From Methylococcales bacterium (lineage in GTDB: Bacteria > Pseudomonadota > Gammaproteobacteria > Methylococcales > Methylomonadaceae), in NCBI GenBank assembly GCA_023134955.1, contig JAGLUC010000460.1, positions 1 to 32,208 on the forward strand: 32,208 nucleotides of DNA. Reading direction: 5' to 3'. How positions within the stretch are numbered: position 1 is the stretch's first letter; every line of letters begins with the position of its first letter. A program made the position numbers and the translations under genes. Shown here piece after piece: positions 24,067-32,208 of this stretch. Below the pieces are notes generated by a model that saw only the letters and a program-made list of their open reading frames with translations, ran no database searches and was not told where the DNA came from.

Positions 24067-26346
24067 CTAAAACATTCCCTCAAACCCTTGTGTTGCCGAA
24101 TCTATACTAATTAATGGCTCTGGTAAAAAACAAGAAAAAACTTTTGAATTAACCTCATGCGCTCCCTCCCTGTCATAACTTAGCTCTATGGCTAATTCAA
24201 TCATACCGACCTGCTCGTTATCGGAAGAAAAGTTTAGAAGCAGGCGACGAGATTCCCCTTTAGACATTGCTGTTGTTGATGCTTCTCCTATAAGAGGGAA
24301 CTTGAATTTCCATTTAATATTTTCAACAAAAACATCTGCGACTAATTCAGCCTCAATTTGCCACGATTTATCATTAATACGCTGGCACTTATCACTTAAA
24401 ATATTGACCATGAGTGGTGTGACACCTGCTTCAGCGTGTTTGGAAGAGAGCGTAACAAATGGAATCAACACTTCCTCAGGCGTTAACCCACCATGTGTTA
24501 GTAACGCGTCATCCGTTAACCCCACTCTTTCCTTAGGCACCAAATAAGATTTCTTTCCACCAGAATTAATGAATGCAAAACCTTCTGGCTCTTGCCCATA
24601 ATCACAAGGAACAGAAAAAACTCGCTCTTTGGTATCACCTAATTTATCACCCTGATATTTTGACCGAGTCACCGTCATACCATGATCAGCGGTAATTAAA
24701 AACACCACATCCCGATGTAAGTAAGCAGCGTCTTTACTCCAACGCTCTACCGACTCCATCAGCTGCCGTAAAACCAATGAAACATCTTTTCTATGCTTCT
24801 CAAAATCAACGCAGTCATGTAAGCGCTCATCAATTCTATTCTCGAAAAAAACCAGTAAATTTGTTTCTTCTTTGATGTGCTCTTTTTTAGATTCCTGCCA
24901 ACTTTTAACAACCCTCAAAGAATCCTGCTCGGGTAAATACTGACCATACACTTGTCGTATTGCCATTTCTTTATCGCTCGGTAACTTACTGGTCTCTTTT
25001 CCCGTTATCAGCGCCATTTTTCCAACTTCAGTTAAGGTAGGTAAAGGCGAAAATAAGGTTTCACTGCCTAACGATAGATGATTAACCTTAGAGGCACTTT
25101 CAAGCAATAAATCCTGATTTAAGGCTGAAAGCGCATCAACCATGCAAACAACAACTAAGTATCCTTTTTCAAGGTACTTATCAACGCGTGTAGAAAACTG
25201 CCTCCAATCCGATTCCGAGCGCGCGATACGCGCTGACTGAGCGAGCAACCAATGGGAAAAACTTAAATTTAAAGTATTATCAACAGCTTGCTCAGATAAA
25301 AACTGCTGCCGGATAAAATCAAAATAACCTTGGCTCCATTTATGCACCTCACTCATCGTAGAACTCTGAGATAACACTCCAAATTTTGAACGATCCAAAA
25401 TACCTGAGAACTCAACAGCGTACTGATTGACTAACTCATCATCAAACTCTGCCAACTTACTGATAAGCTCATCAGATATATAGCTTATATTATTCTGTAC
25501 TAGCTCATTTAACCGCATTAAAACCAATGGCCATGGTGCAATAACTAACTCAGCCAAGACCATTACTTCCAACTCTCCTTTATCAACTAAGCGATAAGAC
25601 CTTTCAATAGCCTCTATACACTTAACAGGTAAATCCTTTGCCCTCGCTTCAGATAACTCCAACAAAGGTAATTCAAGTAATAAGGTTGATAAAGACCTAG
25701 CTGGCAGGGCAATATTAAGGTGGAATTTAGAAATATTTTTACGCAACAATTCTTGGTGCTGCTCATAAGCAAGGCTAGCAATAAAGGCAGGAACAGACTC
25801 AGACTGTAATAAGTCATGAATGAATCTCTCAGACAACTCTTCTGATAAATTAAACTCATGTTTTAAATAGGTGATGAAATAAGACTTCACCTCACTTTCT
25901 TTAAATATCACCCAAAACGCATTACTCTGATTAAGAAGTGCCTGTGAAAAACACACAAAATCTTTTACCATAAGCCCTGCATCAACGCTCATGACAATAA
26001 TATCAATGAGACTCAAGTCCGTTAGATCTTCCGGTATCTTATTCAATAACGCTAGCTGAATAATAAGCTCATCCGATAACCAACTGGGTAAATTCTGTTG
26101 CACTAAATGCCGATAAACAACCCGTGGAATTAAATACTGCGTAGGAAAAACACCATCTAAGCCTTCAAAATAGCCAAAACTATTAAAAACAGCCTTACTG
26201 CTAAATCGCACTCGCAAAACATCATTAGTATCACTTTTTAAATGCTGATTAATGGTATTCCTTAATGAATCTACCTTATCGTAATGGGCTGTTAAAGCTT
26301 CGTCAGCATCAATATTAAACGGGTCAAAAACAAACTGAACGCTCAT
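24067..26346 (-). CDS. pglZ: BREX phosphatase-like protein PglZ
   Basis: A 759-residue protein with an alkaline-phosphatase-superfamily PglZ domain in its second half. Motifs are VVVCMVDALSALN (Asp404, metal), PTLTEVGKMALITGK (Thr437 or 439, nucleophile region), FLITADHGMTV (Asp554, His555, metal), and THGGLTPEEVLIPFVTL (His near 622). The N-terminal 390 residues are helical and variable, as in other PglZ proteins. PglZ is the universal marker of BREX and Pgl systems; it is thought to act in modification and defence with BrxC, but its substrate is not settled. Its ATG has GAGGTGA upstream and lies five bases after the brxC stop. Confidence 0.92.
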   Translation of the reverse strand: MSVQFVFDPFNIDADEALTAHYDKVDSLRNTINQHLKSDTNDVLRVRFSSKAVFNSFGYFEGLDGVFPTQYLIPRVVYRHLVQQNLPSWLSDELIIQLALLNKIPEDLTDLSLIDIIVMSVDAGLMVKDFVCFSQALLNQSNAFWVIFKESEVKSYFITYLKHEFNLSEELSERFIHDLLQSESVPAFIASLAYEQHQELLRKNISKFHLNIALPARSLSTLLLELPLLELSEARAKDLPVKCIEAIERSYRLVDKGELEVMVLAELVIAPWPLVLMRLNELVQNNISYISDELISKLAEFDDELVNQYAVEFSGILDRSKFGVLSQSSTMSEVHKWSQGYFDFIRQQFLSEQAVDNTLNLSFSHWLLAQSARIARSESDWRQFSTRVDKYLEKGYLVVVCMVDALSALNQDLLLESASKVNHLSLGSETLFSPLPTLTEVGKMALITGKETSKLPSDKEMAIRQVYGQYLPEQDSLRVVKSWQESKKEHIKEETNLLVFFENRIDERLHDCVDFEKHRKDVSLVLRQLMESVERWSKDAAYLHRDVVFLITADHGMTVTRSKYQGDKLGDTKERVFSVPCDYGQEPEGFAFINSGGKKSYLVPKERVGLTDDALLTHGGLTPEEVLIPFVTLSSKHAEAGVTPLMVNILSDKCQRINDKSWQIEAELVADVFVENIKWKFKFPLIGEASTTAMSKGESRRLLLNFSSDNEQVGMIELAIELSYDREGAHEVNSKVFSCFLPEPLISIDSATQGFEGMF

Positions 26347-26351
26347 TCAGC

Positions 26352-29300
26352 TCACCTCTTACAATCGTCTAAAAGGCTTTCAAGTAAACTCACAATATCC
26401 TGATTAGATAACCCTGACTGTTGCAAAGCTATTCTAACTTGCCCCTTAACTTTATCAACTGGTTGAGGTTCATCGATCTCAGATGTTGTCCCTGGAAATA
26501 TATCTGTAAATGATGAAGAATCACCATAATCAGACTGCCCCTTTATAAAAGGTTGAACACTCTCTTTAGTAGGCTCCCTTCTTTCCGGTTCAGGCATTCT
26601 TGCCTGCTCAAATAAGGACTCTAATACACCGGTACAGCGACCAATATCCGAATCTGAACACTCACTAAATTTCTTAGCTAACAACTGATGAATAACGGCC
26701 TTAGGCGATACATCATCGGCAACTTCAGCACCTTCAAGTAGCCCAATTAACTGATTTGATTGATGGGTATTAATAGACTGTAAACGAGAAATAATGGCAT
26801 GACGCTCCTCAGAGTTATCTGGAAAAACATCAACCCAGCAGGCTTTTATCTCATGTAATTTAGCATCTTCAACACGCGAAAAATCATCAAAGACCGTTCT
26901 AACCGCATCCAAAACTTTCTGTATATTTTGTGTATCGAGCAAATCTCTCTTGATATCGAATAATTCAATTAAAAAACCAGCTAGGTCTTGAGGTGTTTTT
27001 CCTTTTTCTTCAATAAATTTAACTAAGCTCTGTGTTTTCAGACCAAGTTTATTAGACTGCTTTACTCCTTCCGGCTTATTCTTAATAAAGTCACTCAAGG
27101 CACTCGCACATAACGGAGCATATTCTTCATTAGACACCCCCTCAACTTGCTCAACCTTAAGAATCCGTCCGACTAAAAATAAAACCGAAAATTGCTTTTT
27201 ACTAAACTCAAATAACTGAACCGTTAATTTACTACCTTTAGTAAAGGCATCCACTAATGTTTTAGCAAACTCGGCATCTTTTTTCTGACTTCCCCAGCGT
27301 AAACGTTTGACCTCCTGCCGAATAGAAACGGCAGCAAAGAGAGGTAAAGTACAAGCAGGCAACCCATAAGGCGGTGCAATTAATTTATTTCTTAATTCAC
27401 TAACAATATACGGATTTTCACGTTTTCTAAGCAACGTATCATGTAATAACTTTAAAATCTCACGTAGCTTACCCTGAGTCTCTTCCGCTGATTTGATCCC
27501 TAAGCCACTTGCCTGTTGAACAAATAATGAATTAGCGCCTAATATGCCGTCAATTAAAGCCGACAGCTCACTCGTTTCTTTTGCCTCACCTAATAAATCC
27601 GTTTGATACGTTGGATTTTCATCAAACTCTAAAATACGCTCAACAATTTTGACTAACTTCGAGCTGCCTGAATACTTCTCGTCCCGCAATACATTCATAT
27701 TCATCGCCCTAATAGGCAACTCATGACTATAAAGCTGATTAACTTCCTGCTCTAAATACCCTTTAAATCCATGCCAGCTAAGACAATCAATAGGATCAAC
27801 AGCCCCCGACTTAAAAACCTTACATTGCGCAGACTCTAATCCCGATCGACCATACAACACCTGAAGCATCGACTTAATAGCATTACGGTTACTTTCACCT
27901 TTCGCCTCCAGTTGTCGCTTCAAATCTTCTGACAGCGCCGATCCTTGTTTTAATTGATCCGCAATTGCTAAATAACGGCACAGCAAATCATTTAAATGAT
28001 AACTAACACCATTTTCAGTATAAGTCTGTACCTCAATACCCTGCACCGGCATCCAAAAATAGATATTTTGGTTAGCCATCTCCTGTATTCTCGCCTTAAC
28101 TGTCAGCACCTCTTCTTTTGTCTGAGCTAATACCAGAAAGACACGAGCAGAAATTAAAGAGTCTTTCAATTTAATAGACTCTGGCGCAAAAGGAGCGGTT
28201 AATAATTCAACTGAAAAAGAACGAATAATACCGCAAGCTGAAGGCTCTAAGTCATGCAGGTCAAGCGTGGGCAATAAATCTTGCTGCATTAACGGATAGC
28301 TTTCAAATAAATATTGATAAGAACGCCCAGAAAAATATTTAGTCCCCTTTTCAATAAGAGCATCAATATCAACCCCACCTTCTCCTGCTAATGACCAAAA
28401 ATGATTCGCCGTATTCTTCCAAATAACACCCGCTGCTTTTAACCAAGATAAATGCTCATTCAGCGTATGAGACGCAGGCGTATTAGAGAGCGAGTCGTAA
28501 AGCGTGCAGGCCAAAAAGTCTTCACTCGCCTTAAAGGACTCACCTAATAATTGCGCTAATAACAAAGAGCTTAAAATATCTTTACGAATAGCAACCTCAT
28601 GCACATCACCACTGACACAAGCCAGTGCCTGCTCATAACGCCGCCAATCACTGCCTGATTCTTTCTTTATACTTTCTTCATAATAATGCAATAAATGAGG
28701 GAAACGAATTAGCTCCGATTGCCACAACAGACCATCCCTTAACTCCTTATTTAAGATGTCCCCTGCATTCTCACGAAAAAAGGTTAATGCTGTTCTATTC
28801 GCTTGTGCTAATTTAGAAAAATTAAACAGGCCGACTGCCATTAAAGGATGCAAAGGGTACACATCCTCAAATAATGATTCTAGCTCTGTACTTAATGGAT
28901 GAAACACAGGCAATCGCTGACATGCTTCCACTAGTTTCGCTTTTTCAGATTGGCTCTCTATTAAAAGCTTACGCCCCTCCTCAGACCAAACCTTTTGCAT
29001 CCCCAGCAGATGATAGCCATCACTCTCAGCCGCATTCAGTTCTATTTTAAAAGGCTTATTAAAGCGCCCTGAAATTTTCTCTAAACCTTCTTTAATGGTA
29101 TCCGATGCATTAGTTCTGCTGGCATACTCAGGAAATGAAACATGCGATACCCCAAAAAATAAAGTATGTCCCACATCTGGTGAGCAGCAGGTTTCTACAA
29201 AATGCTGTAAGCTGATAATTTCTTGCCCAGCATTACGAGCAGGGTTACCAATTAACTCTTCTAACGCATTACCAAACTCATCCCACAGAACAACAATCCC

Positions 29301-30077
29301 ACCATAGTTATACTTTTCAGCAAGATTTTTTCCCGCTTCCGAATACGCTTCAATAAAATTTTTACCGCCTGCCTGAGCAACATTGAAAACACTGCCGTGG
29401 CACACATTTTTATGCCACTGCAAAAAAGCATCTAACGCCAGAGGTTCATGCTCCCTTAAAGCCAAGATTAATTCAGTGGTCGTGAAATAACTATCAATAC
29501 TCCACTGAGACAAATCAGCATCAATAAAAGCAGCATCAAGCGCTAACAATTCTTCGAAGCGTTCTACACATACTTCATATTCTGTCGAGAATAGGATTTG
29601 CTTAATATCTAAGCTTTTCTCTCTTTGTAATGCATCATACAAACCCTCCATTAATTTATCGCCTAATGAAGTTGTACCTGATGCATACAAAGACACTAAC
29701 AAATAGGGTTTAGTATCTTCATTTTCTTTTGGTAAAAAAGTAGTTTGCAATGAATTGGCTAAATCTTCATTGCCTGTATGCCTAATTCTATCCGCTAACC
29801 GATTAAAGCCATCCGAACTTGCCCCATCACGTAATAATTGCGCTAACACCACCGCTAAGTGACTTTTTCCCGAACCATAGCTACCATACAAATTAATAGC
29901 ACGCTGTTGTTGTGCCGCTTCAGGTAGCACGGCTTTGCAAACATGCCTAAAAACCTGAATGGCCGATTGGGTGGGCATATAGCTGCCGACTAATGAATTA
30001 TCAGAAATCCCTTGATCCAACAAAATAGCTGCATTATTTTGATCCGTATTAATACGGATTACATCATGTAGGTTCAT
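26352..30077 (-). CDS. brxC: BREX ATP-binding protein BrxC (type 4-like)
   Basis: A 1241-residue P-loop protein. Walker A is NLYGSYGSGKSHLAVVLAQ (GSGKS at 68-72) and Walker B is YGGIVVLWDEFGNALEEL (core 261-268), the WDEFG pattern of BrxC/PglY. Between them is the LLVSLYASGTTSLGDKLMEG beta-strand pattern. The C-terminal 600 residues are mainly helical with a disordered acidic linker (about 1140-1200) and a short helical tail ending LLDDCKR. BrxC is the large AAA ATPase found with PglZ in BREX. Position between the PAPS-reductase-side genes and pglZ fits the type 4 order. It has a GGAAAAG ribosome site. Confidence 0.9.
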   Translation of the reverse strand: MNLHDVIRINTDQNNAAILLDQGISDNSLVGSYMPTQSAIQVFRHVCKAVLPEAAQQQRAINLYGSYGSGKSHLAVVLAQLLRDGASSDGFNRLADRIRHTGNEDLANSLQTTFLPKENEDTKPYLLVSLYASGTTSLGDKLMEGLYDALQREKSLDIKQILFSTEYEVCVERFEELLALDAAFIDADLSQWSIDSYFTTTELILALREHEPLALDAFLQWHKNVCHGSVFNVAQAGGKNFIEAYSEAGKNLAEKYNYGGIVVLWDEFGNALEELIGNPARNAGQEIISLQHFVETCCSPDVGHTLFFGVSHVSFPEYASRTNASDTIKEGLEKISGRFNKPFKIELNAAESDGYHLLGMQKVWSEEGRKLLIESQSEKAKLVEACQRLPVFHPLSTELESLFEDVYPLHPLMAVGLFNFSKLAQANRTALTFFRENAGDILNKELRDGLLWQSELIRFPHLLHYYEESIKKESGSDWRRYEQALACVSGDVHEVAIRKDILSSLLLAQLLGESFKASEDFLACTLYDSLSNTPASHTLNEHLSWLKAAGVIWKNTANHFWSLAGEGGVDIDALIEKGTKYFSGRSYQYLFESYPLMQQDLLPTLDLHDLEPSACGIIRSFSVELLTAPFAPESIKLKDSLISARVFLVLAQTKEEVLTVKARIQEMANQNIYFWMPVQGIEVQTYTENGVSYHLNDLLCRYLAIADQLKQGSALSEDLKRQLEAKGESNRNAIKSMLQVLYGRSGLESAQCKVFKSGAVDPIDCLSWHGFKGYLEQEVNQLYSHELPIRAMNMNVLRDEKYSGSSKLVKIVERILEFDENPTYQTDLLGEAKETSELSALIDGILGANSLFVQQASGLGIKSAEETQGKLREILKLLHDTLLRKRENPYIVSELRNKLIAPPYGLPACTLPLFAAVSIRQEVKRLRWGSQKKDAEFAKTLVDAFTKGSKLTVQLFEFSKKQFSVLFLVGRILKVEQVEGVSNEEYAPLCASALSDFIKNKPEGVKQSNKLGLKTQSLVKFIEEKGKTPQDLAGFLIELFDIKRDLLDTQNIQKVLDAVRTVFDDFSRVEDAKLHEIKACWVDVFPDNSEERHAIISRLQSINTHQSNQLIGLLEGAEVADDVSPKAVIHQLLAKKFSECSDSDIGRCTGVLESLFEQARMPEPERREPTKESVQPFIKGQSDYGDSSSFTDIFPGTTSEIDEPQPVDKVKGQVRIALQQSGLSNQDIVSLLESLLDDCKR

Positions 30078-30095
30078 TACTTTTCCTTAATAAAA

Positions 30096-30563
30096 TTAAT
30101 CAGCACGCGCAGGTCGCCATACTTTTATAGCAAGGCCATCGAGTGGTTTATCTTTAAAATAAGCATTATTAATGGTTTGGAATTCATCACTCTCAGCAAA
30201 CACTAGCACAATCTTTTTTGTACTGTGCCACATCCCAATAGCAGACCAAAAAGCTTGCTTTTCCAATAATGACCATTGATTTAACCACTGCTCCGGCTGA
30301 TGAATAACCACACCTTCTTCTGGAATTTTTAATATTTTTTCTTCAAAGCGCTTACGAGAAACAATAAGTTCAGGGGTAGACTGCATTTTGGGCTGCTGCC
30401 AAAGCGCATAGCGAGGTAATAAAGCGCGAAGTGTCTGGGTTACATCATCAAGATCACGTAAACTTTTACTTGAAAACCCCACATTACAATACCGAAGGGT
30501 ACTCTCTGAATGATATTGATCAAGAGTCTCTTTCAATGTTGTATTTAGAAAATTTAAATCCAT
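30096..30563 (-). CDS. Small unknown BREX-operon protein
   Basis: A 155-residue protein I do not recognise. It has an N-terminal helix-rich part (MDLNFLNTTLKETLDQYHSE), a basic middle (VSRKRFEEKILKIPEEG), and an alternating strand-helix C-terminal half (GVVIHQPEQWLNQWSLLEK, KKIVLVFAESDEF, LAIKVWRP) suggesting an alpha/beta fold, but without a Walker A. It sits 18 bases upstream of brxC and 12 bases after the DUF4007 gene, with a clear AGGA ribosome site, so it is part of the operon. In type 1 BREX the gene immediately upstream of brxC is brxB, so this could be a positional and perhaps functional counterpart, without visible sequence similarity. Confidence 0.7.
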   Translation of the reverse strand: MDLNFLNTTLKETLDQYHSESTLRYCNVGFSSKSLRDLDDVTQTLRALLPRYALWQQPKMQSTPELIVSRKRFEEKILKIPEEGVVIHQPEQWLNQWSLLEKQAFWSAIGMWHSTKKIVLVFAESDEFQTINNAYFKDKPLDGLAIKVWRPARAD

Positions 30564-30575
30564 TCGTATTTCCTC

Positions 30576-31445
30576 TTATAACCAAGTATCTTGGCCCTTT
30601 TGCAATAACTCTAATAAAGTTCGGTTTGGCTCACAGGAATCTTTAAAAGTAATTGACTCTAAATCAACAGCGTAATCAAAACTAAAATGCCCTTGCCATT
30701 CGCTCATGGAGCTTATCCGCTGTAAATTTTTCCTTAACTCCTCTTTTGAGCAGCATAGGAAATTAGGCAGCCCTGTTGATGCTAGTTCAGAAAAACTAAT
30801 AGAATCACGACTTTTAAAGTGTGAAAAACGGACAAGCGCTAGTCCATGCATAAAAATTTCATCTGATAAGAGCGGGCTTCCTAGTCGAATCACTGCGCCG
30901 GAATTATGAGCACCACTATTAATCTCGACTAAGCCCAGTTCCGCTAGTGGGTTATCACCTTGGAACATCCTTCTAACACCGCCGAGCAAAGATTCAATAG
31001 TTGAGTTTTTATACTGTTTACCAGATAAGTCAATTAAAGCGTTCTGTGTTTTTTTTATTACTTGAACCCAATCACTCCAGTCTTTAGTGGCTGTTTCTAA
31101 ATTTAGAAAAAAAATAGGATAAGGCTCGCTATCTTCAGAAAAACAAAGTGATAAGTGAAATGCCCACCACGTTGAAGATTTAATTAAACTGGGGTCATTA
31201 GTAAAGATAGAAAGCCCGAACTCTGTTAATTCATATTCTCTAGGGCTTCTTTTATTTTCGATCAGCCTAGAAGACACCATCCAGGACTTAATTGTTGTAA
31301 TCCTATTCGCACCAGCTATAAACTTTAACCTAGCTTCACGCATTTTTGATTTTGTAAAAATATCCCTTTCAGTTCTAACTACTTCCAGCCCTTTACTAAC
31401 CCACCATCTAGTAACAGGCTCACCTTCATTATTCATTAGTGCCAT
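30576..31445 (-). CDS. DUF4007 family protein
   Basis: A 289-residue protein matching DUF4007. It shows WWVSKGLEVV, FIAGANRITTIKSWMVSSRLI (corresponding to the family's LGVGKNMV..I..W pattern), YELTEFGLSIFTNDP, and SSTWWAFHLSLCFSE followed by IFFLN. The N-terminal 90 residues look like a winged-helix region, so DNA binding is plausible. DUF4007 genes are commonly found beside PAPS-reductase-like DndC/BrxP-type genes, which is exactly the context here: it begins 61 bases after brxP. It may give sequence recognition to the sulfur-modification machinery, but this is inference. An AAAGGA site supports the ATG; the usual extreme N-terminal HETF-like segment is missing or shorter. Confidence 0.75.
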   Translation of the reverse strand: MALMNNEGEPVTRWWVSKGLEVVRTERDIFTKSKMREARLKFIAGANRITTIKSWMVSSRLIENKRSPREYELTEFGLSIFTNDPSLIKSSTWWAFHLSLCFSEDSEPYPIFFLNLETATKDWSDWVQVIKKTQNALIDLSGKQYKNSTIESLLGGVRRMFQGDNPLAELGLVEINSGAHNSGAVIRLGSPLLSDEIFMHGLALVRFSHFKSRDSISFSELASTGLPNFLCCSKEELRKNLQRISSMSEWQGHFSFDYAVDLESITFKDSCEPNRTLLELLQKGQDTWL

Positions 31446-31506
31446 TTTTATTTCCTTTAACTTTGAGCTCGTATATAGATTTAAAAAAGTTTATCTGTCG
31501 AAGGGG

Positions 31507-32208
31507 CTATTTGAAGCACACCAAACAACCATCATCGTCATCGTCATCGTCATCGTCTAAGACAGCACCCAAGAAACTTGTATTTTTCTTGTTGGGGTTA
31601 ATTTCTTTAAATTTTTCTTTAATCTCATCTTTTCGGGCTAGCATTTCATCTAATGATTCATCCTGAGACCAAGTATGATTGCGACCTAAATTTTTATGAT
31701 AAAGCTCAAACTCCCTTGCCTTTTCAAAAAATTCCGGATGATTTTCATGCAACCCTATCCACTCAATTTTTCTCTGATAAAAACAAAAATAACACCCTGA
31801 ACGACTACGCCATTCGTAATACTTAGGCATCCCAAGACCAGACTCATCAAGTATCTTAACTATATCTTCTTTGTTTTTGCCATCTTCTTTGAAAGGATAG
31901 ACAGCACTAATATTTGGTTTTGTTGATATATAGCCTGTTCTATAAGCTTCATCTGCTCGAATGGCAACATAACTAATCACAGGATCATCACCAACAAAAT
32001 TCTCAAAGGGCTTTAACTTTAAGTTAGTCGTGCACCAGCGCGATCGAGCGGTAGGTAAAAAATTACCATTCAACTTTAAATAGTAATCAAAGCCTCTTCC
32101 AGAATTCAATCTAGTAATAGGCTTACCCAAATAATCTTCCATGAGATCAACAAATTCTAAAGTCTCTGGTAATTCAGCACCCGTATCAGCAAAAAAATAT
32201 TCCATTTC
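31507..32208 (-). CDS. brxP: PAPS reductase-like BREX protein BrxP, C-terminal part
   Basis: The 5' end lies outside the window; 233 residues are visible. The chain has FADTGAELPETLEFVDL, typical of phosphoadenosine-phosphosulfate-reductase/DndC-like enzymes, then LGKPITRLN, RSRWCTTNLKLKP (Cys58 counted from the Met at 32205), and GCYFCFYQRK (Cys138, Cys141). The Cys pattern could hold an Fe-S cluster as in DndC. The N-terminal SGGKDS loop expected for the family would be off the window. BrxP is the signature gene of BREX type 4. The protein ends with nine consecutive Asp and a GCLVCFK tail, which is unusual. It heads the visible BREX operon; its promoter is not in view. Confidence 0.85.
   Translation of the reverse strand, partial: EMEYFFADTGAELPETLEFVDLMEDYLGKPITRLNSGRGFDYYLKLNGNFLPTARSRWCTTNLKLKPFENFVGDDPVISYVAIRADEAYRTGYISTKPNISAVYPFKEDGKNKEDIVKILDESGLGMPKYYEWRSRSGCYFCFYQRKIEWIGLHENHPEFFEKAREFELYHKNLGRNHTWSQDESLDEMLARKDEIKEKFKEINPNKKNTSFLGAVLDDDDDDDDDGCLVCFK
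31531..31557 (-). repeat. GACGAT hexanucleotide tract encoding poly-Asp in brxP
   Basis: On the coding strand GACGAT is repeated four times followed by one more GAT, giving nine Asp codons just before the GCLVCFK terminus. Copy number changes by slippage would alter the Asp run in steps of two residues without shifting the frame. Confidence 0.85.

Noticed and set aside
31531..31557. Short CRISPR-like or phase-variable tract
   Set aside because: It is a simple in-frame hexanucleotide coding repeat without spacers, and its unit length cannot switch the frame.

Overview
The window looks like gammaproteobacterial chromosome (moderately AT-rich) joined to a mobile, defence-bearing island. The assignment rests on the gene set (HupE/UreJ family, NifJ followed by a dihydroorotate-dehydrogenase-like protein, a P2-type ATPase) and on general protein style. 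A sulfur- or methane-oxidising lineage would fit, but I cannot name a genus.

Bases 1-8568 are chromosomal backbone: the tail of a HupE/UreJ-type membrane protein, pyruvate:flavodoxin/ferredoxin oxidoreductase (nifJ) coupled to a dihydroorotate-dehydrogenase-like gene, a convergent P-type cation ATPase, a short element-like stretch that truncates a small unknown gene, and a strong terminator hairpin.

The island junction is at about 8569-8614, where only the 3' part of a tRNA-Asn gene remains, pointing leftward into the terminator. To its right come integrase-arm-like repeats, two PIN-domain toxin-antitoxin pairs, a frameshifted P4-type tyrosine integrase, a MobH-type relaxase with an ATPase, and a remnant of umuC. 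No mating-pore genes are visible. The island reads as a degraded integrative conjugative or mobilizable element whose other end lies beyond base 32208.

Bases 15730-32208 hold the interesting part, two convergent clusters. The rightward cluster (15730-20253) has an M15-peptidase-like protein, a large methyltransferase of the DNA-phosphorothioation-associated type, a frameshifted zeta-like toxin with its small partner, and a DndA/IscS-type cysteine desulfurase. The leftward cluster (32208-20340) reads BrxP (PAPS-reductase-like, 5' end off the window), a DUF4007 protein, a small unknown, BrxC, PglZ, BrxL, then a DUF262/DUF1524 nuclease-like protein. The order P-C-Z-L is that of BREX type 4.

My working model is a sulfur-based modification and defence island. 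DndA would mobilise sulfur from cysteine to BrxP, BrxC/PglZ/BrxL would provide the BREX machinery, and the DUF262/DUF1524 protein would be a modification-sensing nuclease similar in layout to GmrSD or SspE. The methyltransferase may add or tune a second mark. No dndBCDE, sspBCD or pglX is present in the window, so BrxP is the only visible sulfur-acceptor enzyme for DndA. The gene identities are well supported by motifs; the functional coupling between the two clusters is inference.
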